The translations under genes and the position numbers were made by a program. 64,000 bases of DNA from Aureisphaera galaxeae (GTDB lineage: Bacteria > Bacteroidota > Bacteroidia > Flavobacteriales > Flavobacteriaceae): contig NZ_JAQQTF010000002.1 of the NCBI RefSeq assembly GCF_028561275.1, positions 652,812-716,811 of the forward strand. The letters are read 5' to 3'. The notes beneath the pieces are model-generated. The model saw only the letters and a program-made list of their open reading frames with translations, was not told the DNA's origin and searched no databases. Below, piece by piece: positions 1 to 7,977 of this stretch (the stretch's first letter is position 1; the number at the start of each line of letters is the position of its first letter).

Positions 1-535
1 TTTTGTCAATTCCCTTTGCTTTTGTCACTTTCCAATCGCCCTTTTCTTCAATGGAAGCATACCAGGTTTGAATTTCCGAATTCTTTATCTGATAGACCAT
101 TAGGCTTCCTTGCCTGTTCATTTCGGAGTTTGAAGAAACCCAAATACAAAGACCGTTATTTGTTCTTCTTGAAATCAGATTATTCTTATTCTCCGTGCTC
201 ATTTGAAATTTATGTAGGGCTTCCTCAAACCCACTATTTGTAATTCCTTGTTTACTATATCTCAATTCCGACAAAACTCGGTTTGGATTAAAAGGAGGAA
301 TAGTGATTTCTTCATTCCAATAGGGTTCAAGAACGAATGGAATAGAAGGATAGGTATCGGTGTTGTATTTTGTAATACGCTTTCCAGAGTAATTAAGCCA
401 CTTATGGTCGAACCAATTCTTAATCCTTACGACAGAAATTTCGTCTGGATTAAAAGTTTTGATAAGATTGTCTACAACAGCTTCTACAAGCTCTTTGAAT
501 CCTTCGGCATCGGTATCATCAAATTTTATATTCAT
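1..535 (-). CDS. Hypothetical protein, 3' end beyond window
   Basis: The reverse strand is open from an ATG at 535 to the left edge, so at least 178 residues are visible and the C-terminus is missing. The protein starts MNIKFDDTDAEGFKELVEAV and has no signal peptide or membrane segment, so it is probably cytoplasmic. It is charged and mixed alpha/beta in character, with Trp-rich stretches such as KNWFDHKWLNYSGK. I do not recognise the family. It begins 8 bases after the stop of the small putative lipoprotein gene upstream (544-960), so the two are probably co-transcribed. The opposite strand also shows open frames here, but they lack a believable protein character. Confidence 0.6.
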   Translation of the reverse strand, partial: MNIKFDDTDAEGFKELVEAVVDNLIKTFNPDEISVVRIKNWFDHKWLNYSGKRITKYNTDTYPSIPFVLEPYWNEEITIPPFNPNRVLSELRYSKQGITNSGFEEALHKFQMSTENKNNLISRRTNNGLCIWVSSNSEMNRQGSLMVYQIKNSEIQTWYASIEEKGDWKVTKAKGIDK

Positions 536-543
536 CTTTCCTT

Positions 544-960
544 TCAATTGCAACCATAGGCTTGCTTTCTTAAAGCATATTCTTTCCAAAATTTCGTGGT
601 ATCTTCAAAAGAGAACCTTTCAGGAATTCTATTTAAAACATGAATCTCTCCCGTGTACAAATTTCTCACGGTGATTTTTGCCTGCGTATTTTCTGAAATT
701 TTCATACTCACAGTGTCCCTCCATTCTCCAAATGATTCAAAAATAATGGTGTCACTTTCCATAATAAGTGTTCTCCATTCTGATAATTTAACCCATTCGC
801 TCTCCGAAGCTACACGCAAAGAATCCCGTTTAAAATATACTTCAGAATAATAACCATCCTCACAGATATAATAGTTCCCTTCAAGTTTTTGTTCTGTTTG
901 ACAATTCAAAAGGCATGAGAATATCAATAGGTAAATAAATGATTCAATAAGTTTTCTCAC
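544..960 (-). CDS. Small putative lipoprotein, unknown function
   Basis: A 138-residue protein with a short N-terminal hydrophobic segment ending LIFSCLLNC; Cys20 is a plausible though imperfect lipobox cysteine. The mature part looks beta-strand-rich, for example EGNYYICEDGYYSEVYFKR and ITVRNLYTGEIHVLNRI, like many small periplasmic or outer-membrane-anchored lipoproteins of Bacteroidota. No enzyme motif is visible. It lies directly upstream of the partial gene at 1-535 with an 8-base gap, suggesting a two-gene unit. Alternative: the hydrophobic segment could be a plain type I signal peptide. Family not recognised. Confidence 0.6.
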   Translation of the reverse strand: MRKLIESFIYLLIFSCLLNCQTEQKLEGNYYICEDGYYSEVYFKRDSLRVASESEWVKLSEWRTLIMESDTIIFESFGEWRDTVSMKISENTQAKITVRNLYTGEIHVLNRIPERFSFEDTTKFWKEYALRKQAYGCN

Positions 961-989
961 TCCTTAAATTATCTAACTAACAATTAAAT

Positions 990-1019
990 ATAGGGAAGTA
1001 TTTTATATAACTTCCCTAT
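990..1019 (-). terminator. Hairpin, likely terminator of the TPR gene
   Basis: A 9-10 bp perfect inverted repeat (TAGGGAAGT at 991-999 pairing with ACTTCCCTA at 1010-1018) with a 10-base AT loop. It lies downstream of the minus-strand gene ending at 1080. The U-tract on that strand is weak (TATTTAATTG), so termination may be partial. Confidence 0.4.
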
Positions 1020-1079
1020 TTGTACGATGCTTCAACGGAAAGATAGTTTCCTGTTCAATACAAAATCATCTGCAAAATA

Positions 1080-1607
1080 CTATTCCTCTTCTTCTGCAAT
1101 TTTAATTTCTTTTTCAATTCGATTAGTCTCGGATTCAACTAACGGATTTAAATCCATTTCCCTGACCTTTTTAATATACTCACTAGCTTTAGTATGGTCT
1201 TTTCTCAAAAGCTCAATATGAGCTAAATTCAACAATACAATGGATTTGTCATTTTTGGTTCTTAATCCTATTTCCAAAGCTTGAGTCAAGTCAGAATGGC
1301 TTTTTTCTAATTCTTGTTTTTCCAATGCAATGAGCCCAGTCGTGAAATAATAATAACTTTTGTGCCCTTTAATCAGTTTGTCTGGGTTTTTAATTTTTGA
1401 AATCAGTACTTCAGCTTTTTTTAAATTACGCCTTTTAACTTGTTGAACAGCAGCATAAACGGTTCCATATTTGAAATACCCATAAATAAAAAGTACACCT
1501 GCAATTAACATCATTGACATCGCAATGAAATCTTCCTTTGTGTAATAGTATACCGCTGATGTTAAGCAAACTATGATTAGGAATACTCTTGTAATTGGTG
1601 TAAACAT
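1080..1607 (-). CDS. Membrane-anchored TPR-like protein
   Basis: A 175-residue protein. Two N-terminal hydrophobic segments (about residues 7-22 and 29-46, the second ending LFIYGYFKYG) anchor it in the inner membrane. The rest is helical with tetratricopeptide-like repeats (KKAEVLISKIKNPDK, LIALEKQELEKSHSDLTQALEIG, IVLLNLAHIELLRKDHTKASEYI), probably a cytoplasmic protein-protein interaction domain. The C-terminus is very acidic (KIAEEEE). Upstream there is a promoter-like pair: TTG at 1667-1669 and TACCTTTA at 1642-1649 on the minus strand, spaced 17 nt, differing from TAnnTTTG at the last base. The partner protein is unknown. Confidence 0.7.
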   Translation of the reverse strand: MFTPITRVFLIIVCLTSAVYYYTKEDFIAMSMMLIAGVLFIYGYFKYGTVYAAVQQVKRRNLKKAEVLISKIKNPDKLIKGHKSYYYFTTGLIALEKQELEKSHSDLTQALEIGLRTKNDKSIVLLNLAHIELLRKDHTKASEYIKKVREMDLNPLVESETNRIEKEIKIAEEEE

Positions 1608-1671
1608 ATATTCAGGATGGTTTGATCAAATGTTGTATAACTAAAGGTATAAAGAAATTCCATTATCAAGT

Positions 1672-2220
1672 TTACTTAAAAACGAGTTTCCCCTTCAATA
1701 CAAAATCATCCGCTATGGCCTGATCTTTCAACTTCTTGAAGAAAGAAGGGGAATTGTAGATCACATCGTAATCTGTACGATCCATGGTATGTTCAAACGT
1801 CAAGAAGATTTGATCTCCCATTTGCTCGATGGCTGCTTCAATGGTTTCCGTTTGGGTGATCCCTCGAATGGTCATCTTTCCTGTGAGCAGTGCTTTTCCT
1901 TCAACAATTTTGCTCGCATTCGATAACTGAAAAGTTGCCGTTGGGTATTCCGCTATGTGAAAGAAATCCTTGTCCCGTAGGTGATTCCGTAATTGCGTAT
2001 TTTCCTGTTCTAACGTATTCATGTCGATCGTAACTGTTAAGGCCTCGATGGTTTCATTGGTTATGGAAAAGGAAGCGGATTCGATTTCCAAAGTACCCTC
2101 GGGAGTGTACCCACCCACAGCAGCCTTTCCTTGCCATGTTAAGGTTTGTGAATCTGTTATTTGAAAGGTCTGTGCTTGTGCAGTGCTGGATAGCAATAGT
2201 AATAAGATGAACTTTTTCAT
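1672..2220 (-). CDS. YceI-family periplasmic protein
   Basis: A 182-residue protein with a signal peptide (MKKFILLLLLSSTAQAQ) and the YceI lipocalin-like beta-barrel. Family features visible are the N-terminal WQGKAAVGGYTPEGTLEIESASF strand pair, the LRDKDFFHIAEYPTATFQLS segment (compare the family motif FFDVEKYPTATF) and a central LTGKMTIRGITQT segment (family: GDLTIRGVTK). YceI proteins bind isoprenoid or long-chain hydrophobic molecules in the periplasm; the ligand here is unknown. It follows the gene at 2224-2721 by 3 bases, so the two form an operon. Length is normal for the family. Confidence 0.85.
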   Translation of the reverse strand: MKKFILLLLLSSTAQAQTFQITDSQTLTWQGKAAVGGYTPEGTLEIESASFSITNETIEALTVTIDMNTLEQENTQLRNHLRDKDFFHIAEYPTATFQLSNASKIVEGKALLTGKMTIRGITQTETIEAAIEQMGDQIFLTFEHTMDRTDYDVIYNSPSFFKKLKDQAIADDFVLKGKLVFK

Positions 2221-2223
2221 GAT

Positions 2224-2721
2224 TTAGTTTTTAGTGATTAATAAATTTCCTGTGGTGTTAATAGTTTCGTAGCCGCATACAGTTTCCCCATCTGCCGTTT
2301 TGCCGATGAAGTACCAAAGGGCCCATCCGCCAAAAAGGGATTCACCCACGCGCCAGTTTTTATTCCAAGTGTAGGGTTCCGCCTGATTCAAAATTTGCTT
2401 CTTCGTACCGAAGGTTTTGTCCAAATCTTTTAAGGGATATACCTGCCTCAGGTTCCATTGATCGTTGTAGTAGATGTATGCGCCATATTCCATGACAGTA
2501 ATTTCACTTTCCCTACAAAGCACCGAGGTGGCGTGTTTCCAGTAATAGGTATTCTCAATTTTAATAGGATCGTTTTCCTTTGGGAAATGATTTACTTCTA
2601 TGGCCTTTCGCAAACCCCGCAGCTTTTCAGGTAAAGAGGCATCGGTCGGGGTGCCATAATCCGCTTGTGCTGTAATTGCAGTGGTGCTCAACAGGCATAG
2701 GAGATATACAATTGCTTTCAT
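2224..2721 (-). CDS. Secreted hypothetical protein upstream of yceI
   Basis: A 165-residue protein with a clear signal peptide (MKAIVYLLCLLSTTAITAQA). The mature part is rich in aromatic residues and polar beta-strand-like segments (YYWKHATSVLCRESEITVMEYGAYIYY, FGGWALWYFIGKTADGETVCGYETI) and has two cysteines after the signal sequence, which could form a disulfide. I do not recognise the family. It is the first gene of a two-gene unit with yceI. The 128-base gap to the AraC gene upstream should contain its promoter, but I could not pick out a convincing TAnnTTTG. Confidence 0.6.
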   Translation of the reverse strand: MKAIVYLLCLLSTTAITAQADYGTPTDASLPEKLRGLRKAIEVNHFPKENDPIKIENTYYWKHATSVLCRESEITVMEYGAYIYYNDQWNLRQVYPLKDLDKTFGTKKQILNQAEPYTWNKNWRVGESLFGGWALWYFIGKTADGETVCGYETINTTGNLLITKN

Positions 2722-2849
2722 GATTTTGTGTTTTTATTGATTTCGAAAGCAAAGATGCGGGATGGACCCTATGCGAGTCGTTCCGATTTATAAAATGAAA
2801 CGTTTTGAAGGAAAAGGGTAGGTTTCAATTTTAAAATTGAAACTTTTAA

Positions 2850-3959
2850 TTAACTGTTTTTAAGATGTTTGGGTGATTTTCCGGTTAATCGAGTTACGGT
2901 ACGGTTGAAAGAGGCTTTGGAGTTGAAACCGGCCTCGAAAGCAAGGCTTAGAAGGGTGAATTTTTCATTTTCTGGTTTCGAAAGAAGGAATTTCAGTTCT
3001 TCGAAACGGAGTTCGTTTACATAATCGGTAAACTTCTTTTTGAAGACCACCGTGAAGGTTTTGGTCACCAAATAGGATTTGGTTTCAATTGCTTCAGAAA
3101 GGAGCCCTACGGTCAATTCTTGATTTTTGAACAACCGTTCTTCTTGCATTTTTTGATTGATCTTTTCAGCAATGCCCCGTAGTTGTTCCATCTCCTTTTC
3201 CGAAGGAACCTCAATCGTTTTAAAGGCAATGGTATTCCTTCTGGAAAATCCTTCAATCCCCAACCAATAGGTAATGACCGCCATGGTTACGAAAATGGGA
3301 TAACCAAAGAAATTGAAGGCGTAGTCGAAGAAGAAATAATGTATAATCGTGAAGAGGGTAAACAACACCGAAAAAATAACCAGCGCCCATACAACACGTC
3401 GTATCCAAACGATATTTTTTTCAATAAGGCGATAACCCGGGATTTCGGGTGGATTTTTAAGTACGCGAATGGCTTTAGATCCGTAAAACACGATAAGGGC
3501 ACCGCCAATAACGTACATGGTGGGGAAGTGCATCCAAATCACATAGCCCCAATAGCCTAGCCAAGTGAGGCTTTCCCGTGTTCCATCCCAATAAAAATTC
3601 TGTGCCTTGATGAAGAAACTCCAGATGACTTCGATGATGACCGGTAAAAAATGAATCCAGTCCTTACGCCGCAACCGAAAGTTTGGGTTTATGTAACTCA
3701 GGGCGAAGAAGTAGATGAGGGTACCGTAGATCCAATTGAATTCCAACAGGAAATAATACCAAGTATCGTAACGTCCCAATCCGAAGAAGTAGAGCGTTTC
3801 CGCCAAAAGGCGATACGAAAAGAAAAAGAGAATGGTCGCTAGAAACCGATTGGCTATTTTGTGGATGGTGTTGGTACGCCAAAGGATAATCCCATAGGTA
3901 ATACCCTGCAAGGCACCAATTACCAATAGAATAACCAGTAATACGATTTTGGTTTCCAC
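2850..3959 (-). CDS. AraC-family regulator with 7-TM-like sensor domain
   Basis: A 369-residue protein. The N-terminal ~235 residues form six to seven hydrophobic segments (IVLLVILLVIGALQGITYGI at the start, then ATILFFFSYRLLAETLYFFG and several more up to FFGYPIFVTMAVITYWLGI). The C-terminal ~100 residues hold an AraC-type double helix-turn-helix: YVNELRFEELKFLLSKPENEKFTLLSLAFEAGFNSKASFNRTV, ending TGKSPKHLK. The protein is therefore a membrane-embedded one-component transcription regulator, a common flavobacterial design. It lies 23 bases downstream of the arsenosugar transferase gene at 3983-4693, so it may be co-transcribed with it; whether it controls that cluster is inference. Signal sensed unknown. 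Confidence 0.85.
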   Translation of the reverse strand: METKIVLLVILLVIGALQGITYGIILWRTNTIHKIANRFLATILFFFSYRLLAETLYFFGLGRYDTWYYFLLEFNWIYGTLIYFFALSYINPNFRLRRKDWIHFLPVIIEVIWSFFIKAQNFYWDGTRESLTWLGYWGYVIWMHFPTMYVIGGALIVFYGSKAIRVLKNPPEIPGYRLIEKNIVWIRRVVWALVIFSVLFTLFTIIHYFFFDYAFNFFGYPIFVTMAVITYWLGIEGFSRRNTIAFKTIEVPSEKEMEQLRGIAEKINQKMQEERLFKNQELTVGLLSEAIETKSYLVTKTFTVVFKKKFTDYVNELRFEELKFLLSKPENEKFTLLSLAFEAGFNSKASFNRTVTRLTGKSPKHLKNS

Positions 3960-3982
3960 TTCCCTAAGATACAGAAGAAGTA

Positions 3983-4693
3983 TTAAGAGGCAATATTCTT
4001 TTTGTAGTAGCGGTACAACTCATCGGCATCGGCTCCGAAGAATTTCTTTACGTAGATCGCCCAAAAATGGTACTGTAAGCGCCAAATTCCTTTTTTGCGG
4101 TAGAGTCGGCAAGAAGTAGTTAACGAATTGCGAATCACCACAAATTCGTTACGGCGGTACAGTTCGTTGATAAGGATGTTGTCCTCGTAAATGGTATAGC
4201 GCTCATCGAACCCGCCAATTTCATCGAAGAGTTCTTTGGTAATGTATTGACTCTGATCGCCGCCTCGACAGGCACGCCATCGAAAACGGGTAAGCCACCC
4301 CGCTAAGCGGAGCCACCAATGATTACTATCGAATTTCATTTGAAAACAACCCGCTCGGTTCCCTTTTTCTACCTGTTCCAAGATAAACGTGTCGAATTCC
4401 ATAGGTGGAAAGGAATCGGCATGCAGGAAATACAAGATGTCTCCGGTAGCTTCATTAGCACCTACATTCATTTGTTTGGCCCTGCCTCGTTCTGACGTCA
4501 ACAAACGGAACTTCAAAGGCCATACCTTCTGGTTGATGAATTGAGCAACGATTTCTGAAGTATTGTCGGTACTTCCGCCGTCTACAACGATAATTTCCGA
4601 AATATTCTCGGGAGAACAGGCTGTAAGCAAATAGCTCAACTGATCCTTAATACCATCGGCTTCGTTTAAGACAGGAATTGCGATCGAAATCAT
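3983..4693 (-). CDS. TIGR04283-type arsenosugar biosynthesis glycosyltransferase
   Basis: A 236-residue GT-A family 2 glycosyltransferase. It has the nucleotide-binding start ISIAIPVLNEADGI and IIVVDGGSTDNTSEIV (about residues 34-49), a DxD-like HADSFPP, and the small-family signature ERGRAKQMNVGANEATGDILYFLHAD. The later GGDQSQYITKELFDEIGGFDERYTIYEDN segment is typical of the TIGR04283 group, which recurs with radical SAM ArsS and ArsM in arsenosugar clusters. It probably transfers a sugar or related group to the arsenoriboside; donor and acceptor are not shown by the sequence. It is cytoplasmic, with a short hydrophobic patch only. It follows two DUF547 genes (12-base gap) and probably belongs to the same transcript. 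Confidence 0.85.
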   Translation of the reverse strand: MISIAIPVLNEADGIKDQLSYLLTACSPENISEIIVVDGGSTDNTSEIVAQFINQKVWPLKFRLLTSERGRAKQMNVGANEATGDILYFLHADSFPPMEFDTFILEQVEKGNRAGCFQMKFDSNHWWLRLAGWLTRFRWRACRGGDQSQYITKELFDEIGGFDERYTIYEDNILINELYRRNEFVVIRNSLTTSCRLYRKKGIWRLQYHFWAIYVKKFFGADADELYRYYKKNIAS

Positions 4694-4705
4694 AAAACAA
4701 ATATA

Positions 4706-5497
4706 TTATTGCTTGTTTAAATTCCAATCGTATTCCAAATATTCTAAGGGTGCATTGGTCGAAATTTTCTGATTGGCATATTGGTTTATATAACCGATCA
4801 CATCCTGCTTTCCATTTACCGTATAATCCTTTGCATACCAATTAAAAATGGAAGAGAGCTTGGGATTCTCTGCCGAAAGCTCATTTTTTGGGCCATTGAT
4901 GAAGGCTTTGGTCACTGCATCCAATTGTTCTTCGATTTTGTCCGCTGTGTAGGCTTCATTCAGCAATTTCGGGCAGGAAATGGAAGCGCAATTAATGGCA
5001 AAATGTATTCTGGGTTCGTTCATTTTACGAAGGATCCCATTTTCGATTCCTCCCAAAGAAAGATTTCGTTTTCCAATAGGTACGATTCCACGGGTCCAAG
5101 GCCCATTGAGGTCTTTAATGCTTTGTGTAGGGTAATTGTCTACGATCAGTTTTACCGTATGGGCATTATACAGATTGATATAGTAAGCCAATAGTTCCTG
5201 AACTGGCCAATCCTTTTTGGGCGAATTGCTGGAGAGAAGTGCTAAATAGGCATCCAATTGCGCTTCTTCTTGTTGAAATCCTTCGTAGTTCACCCATCCT
5301 TCGTTCGTCACATGCTTTTGGAGCAATGTGTTCCAAGCGGAGTGATCCACAATCGAAGTCGCGGCCGATTGTAAAGGGGGTTGCACCTTTTTTATAGGTT
5401 GTCCTTGGGTGCTTAGTCCTGCAGCTGAAAATAATGCACAGCTCTGTAAGGAGAGCAATAAAAGGGAGAGTCCTGCAATTTTTACCAGTAGTTTCAT
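4706..5497 (-). CDS. DUF547 lipoprotein (second copy)
   Basis: A 263-residue lipoprotein with signal MKLLVKIAGLSLLLLSLQSC (lipobox LQSC). The DUF547 core shows the family hallmarks: HSAWNTLLQKHVTNEGWVNYEGF, LLAYYINLYNAHTVKLIVDNYP and the invariant HFAINCASISCPKLLNEAYT with two cysteines. DUF547 proteins are exported and of unknown function; some have been suggested to be thiol-based enzymes because of the conserved Cys/His residues. It is a tandem paralogue of the gene at 5499-6386 (1 base between them) and stands just upstream of the TIGR04283 transferase, a pairing that recurs in flavobacteria as far as I recall. The role in arsenosugar export or processing is inference. Confidence 0.85.
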   Translation of the reverse strand: MKLLVKIAGLSLLLLSLQSCALFSAAGLSTQGQPIKKVQPPLQSAATSIVDHSAWNTLLQKHVTNEGWVNYEGFQQEEAQLDAYLALLSSNSPKKDWPVQELLAYYINLYNAHTVKLIVDNYPTQSIKDLNGPWTRGIVPIGKRNLSLGGIENGILRKMNEPRIHFAINCASISCPKLLNEAYTADKIEEQLDAVTKAFINGPKNELSAENPKLSSIFNWYAKDYTVNGKQDVIGYINQYANQKISTNAPLEYLEYDWNLNKQ

Positions 5498-5498
5498 T

Positions 5499-6386
5499 TT
5501 AGTTGTTTAGTGCCCAATCGTAATCCATAAAGCTTTTTCGGGCATTCGAATTAATTGGGGTTTCCGAATATTTGTTGAGGTAGTCGATAAGACTCCCGTC
5601 TTTTTTAAAGTCTTTGGCAAACCAACTGAAGATCTTCGAAATCCGAATACGCTCCGCCGTGATGGTATTGCGTTGTGGATCGTTCACAAACTGTTTGGCC
5701 AAGGTGTCTAATTGGCCATCTACTTCCTTAGCTGTAAACGCCTCGTTCAATAGGGGAGGACAGGAAAAAGAAGCACAGTTAATCCCGAAATGAATACGCG
5801 GTTCATCCATTTTACGGAGGATTTGGTGTTCTATTTCGTCCAAATTATACCATTTGCTGCCCAGCTTCCATAAACGTTGGTTCCACGGTTTGTCAATATC
5901 CTTTATGCTTTCCAAGGGAAGATTTCTTAAAATAAGGTCCACTGTCATGGCATTGTAGGCGTTCATCCAGTAGGCCAGACGATCCTCTTGCGACCAATCT
6001 TCGGTAGGCATTTGGGCACCTAAAGAAGCAATGTATTCGCGTAAGGCGTGTCGATTTTGGCGAAATCCTTCATAATTCACATTTCCTTCTATAGAAACGT
6101 GATTCTTCAACAAGGAATTCCATACCGAATGATTAAAAACTTCGACCATTTCTGTGTTATCGGGTACCGTTTCTTCTTCCATTGTAATTTCCACTCCGGT
6201 TTCCTGATCTATATCGGGTTCTGAGACATCGATAACAATAGTGTCCTTAATCACTTCTTGGGCCACAACGGTATCGGCTACCACTATGGGAGTATCCGTT
6301 TTAGGTGAAGTAGCCACTGCTTTTTTACTTCCACCACAGGAAGTAAGAATCATGGATAAAAGAAATAAGGGGATGATATATTTCAT
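5499..6386 (-). CDS. DUF547 lipoprotein (first copy)
   Basis: A 295-residue lipoprotein with signal MKYIIPLFLLSMILTSC (lipobox LTSC), then about 70 residues of low-complexity acidic, Val/Thr-rich linker (residues ~18-90) that the second copy lacks. The DUF547 domain follows: HSVWNSLLKNHVSIEGNVNYEGF, LAYWMNAYNAMTVDLILRNLP, HFGINCASFSCPPLLNEAFT. It is first in the minus-strand unit DUF547-DUF547-transferase. The 256-base gap to the divergent sigma gene (6387-6642) must hold promoters for both directions; a weak TTG...TATTTTTT pair stands before this gene. The linker suggests the domain is held away from the membrane. Confidence 0.85.
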   Translation of the reverse strand: MKYIIPLFLLSMILTSCGGSKKAVATSPKTDTPIVVADTVVAQEVIKDTIVIDVSEPDIDQETGVEITMEEETVPDNTEMVEVFNHSVWNSLLKNHVSIEGNVNYEGFRQNRHALREYIASLGAQMPTEDWSQEDRLAYWMNAYNAMTVDLILRNLPLESIKDIDKPWNQRLWKLGSKWYNLDEIEHQILRKMDEPRIHFGINCASFSCPPLLNEAFTAKEVDGQLDTLAKQFVNDPQRNTITAERIRISKIFSWFAKDFKKDGSLIDYLNKYSETPINSNARKSFMDYDWALNN

Positions 6387-6642
6387 TTTGTTTCAGTTAT
6401 GGGTATGTACGTAAAAAAATAGGTTTTGGATGTTACGGGATACAATTCCTGTTCCAAAAAAAAGTTGAAGGTAGCCGTCTCGTTGCATTCAAAAGTTCTT
6501 TCCATCTGTTCTAAAAATAAGTAAAGCCCTGATATTAGTAGGTTTTTAGCGCCAAACTTTCAGTAACTTGAAGAAAATTTACAGAAAAATGTAACCTTTT
6601 TATCTAACCACGGTCTTCATACCGATACTAGCCAGCAAAGCC

Positions 6643-7176
6643 TTGAAGCATCAAAGTGATGAAATAATAATGCAAAGTGTAGCCCACGGTGATTTGGATG
6701 CCATGACGATCCTTTTCGATCGCTACCATGAATGGATCTACAACTTCTTTTTTAAGATGAAACCGGATGCTGCTTTTTGCGAAGATCTTACACAGAATGT
6801 GTTTTACAAGGCCTTGCGGTACCGTTCTTCCTATAGTGGCGGAAAGTTTGCTTCATGGATTTTTACCATAGCGCGAAACCTCTTCCACGATCATATAGAA
6901 AAGGAAAAGCATCGATCTAATGTACCGGTAGAACAACTGGCAATTGTAGATGAGGACGGAAAGGACGACCGAACCGATGAAGTAAAACGCTTGCATTTGG
7001 TGCTCAATAAACTGAAGAAGGAAGAAAAGGAACTCATTGTGATGAGCCGGTTTCAAGGGATGAAGTACCAGCAGATTGCCGAAGTCATTGGAAGCAATGA
7101 AACGGCGGTGAAGACAAGGGTACATCGAGTCATAAAAAAAATGAAAACACTGTATTTCGAAAATCAATTATCATGA
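6643..7176 (+). CDS. ECF-type RNA polymerase sigma factor
   Basis: A 177-residue sigma-70 family factor. Region 2 is at about residues 25-90 (ILFDRYHEWIYNFFFKM, EDLTQNVFYKALRYR, KFASWIFTIARNLFHDHIE) and region 4 at about 120-170 (KEEKELIVMSRFQGMKYQQIAEVIG, NETAVKTRVHRVIKKMK). The start is a TTG at 6643; it gives MKHQSDEIIMQSVAHGDLDAM, the usual N-terminus of these flavobacterial factors, whereas the next ATG at 6670 removes conserved residues. It overlaps the downstream anti-sigma gene by four bases (ATGA), showing translational coupling. It probably directs its own operon, with the regulator and two DUF4097 proteins as members. Confidence 0.9.
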   Translation: MKHQSDEIIMQSVAHGDLDAMTILFDRYHEWIYNFFFKMKPDAAFCEDLTQNVFYKALRYRSSYSGGKFASWIFTIARNLFHDHIEKEKHRSNVPVEQLAIVDEDGKDDRTDEVKRLHLVLNKLKKEEKELIVMSRFQGMKYQQIAEVIGSNETAVKTRVHRVIKKMKTLYFENQLS

Positions 7177-7958
7177 AGTGCAACGAAGTAGAAAATAAGA
7201 TAATCCCCTTTTTGGAAGGAGATCTGGACACCCAGCAGGAAATCGCTATGAAGGAACACTTGGCCTCTTGCGAACAATGTCAGCGACAGGTAGCGGAGAC
7301 GCAGCAGATGTTGGAGGTGTTCAACGAGGTGGAAGATGCCGTGCCCAGTGATCGTGTACGGGGGAATTTCATCGAATTTTTGGAAGAAGAGAAATCTTTG
7401 CAGCGCTATACCATTGGTAGAAAGGAAACCAAGGAATTCCCATGGAAGATGGCCTTTCAAATTGCGGCTTCTGTACTTATCCTTATCGCAGGATATGCTT
7501 GGGGCAGTTTTCAAAAAGGAAGTGAGAATGATGCCCAGATTGCCGAATTACGCCTTGAGGCTACCCAATTGAAGCAGGATATGATGCTGGCCATGCTGGA
7601 CAACCGTTCGGTAAGCAAGCGAATTCAGGCGGTTAATTATACCGAAGATATTGCTGCTCCGGACGAAGAGGTACTCGAAGCACTTATCGATAGGCTTCAT
7701 TTCGATGGCAATGTAAACGTACGATTGGCTGCTGTGGAGGCTTTGTCAAGATATTCAGAAAACGAAAAAGTAAAAGACGCCTTTATAAAATCACTAACCA
7801 ACGAAACCAACCCCAACATTCAGATTGCCGTCATTCAATTCTTGGTAGATGTTCAGGAAAAACGCGCGCTGGCTCCTATGCAAAAGCTTTTGGAGCATAC
7901 TGAGACGCCAAATTTTGTGAAAGATCGAGCGAATGAAGGGATTATAACACTTATGTAA
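7173..7958 (+). CDS. Zinc-finger anti-sigma factor with HEAT-like repeats
   Basis: A 261-residue protein. The N-terminus has the anti-sigma zinc-binding pattern Cys3, His29-x3-Cys33-x2-Cys36 with helix PFLEGDLDTQQEIAMKEHL, which binds sigma region 2 or 4. A single membrane segment (FQIAASVLILIAGYAWGSF) lies near residues 93-111. A coiled region follows, then two or three HEAT-like helical repeats (about residues 170-260: DGNVNVRLAAVEALSRYSEN, NPNIQIAVIQFLVDVQEKRA, APMQKLLEHTETPNFVKD). The periplasmic HEAT part could sense an envelope state or bind the exported DUF4097 proteins encoded next; that is inference. Translationally coupled to the sigma gene. Confidence 0.88.
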   Translation: MKCNEVENKIIPFLEGDLDTQQEIAMKEHLASCEQCQRQVAETQQMLEVFNEVEDAVPSDRVRGNFIEFLEEEKSLQRYTIGRKETKEFPWKMAFQIAASVLILIAGYAWGSFQKGSENDAQIAELRLEATQLKQDMMLAMLDNRSVSKRIQAVNYTEDIAAPDEEVLEALIDRLHFDGNVNVRLAAVEALSRYSENEKVKDAFIKSLTNETNPNIQIAVIQFLVDVQEKRALAPMQKLLEHTETPNFVKDRANEGIITLM

Positions 7959-7977
7959 AACAATAAAGACATCAATT

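Noticed and set aside
16-559. Plus-strand frames at the left edge
   Set aside because: The minus strand encodes a continuous protein starting at 535 and coupled to the upstream lipoprotein gene; the plus frames are antisense shadows.
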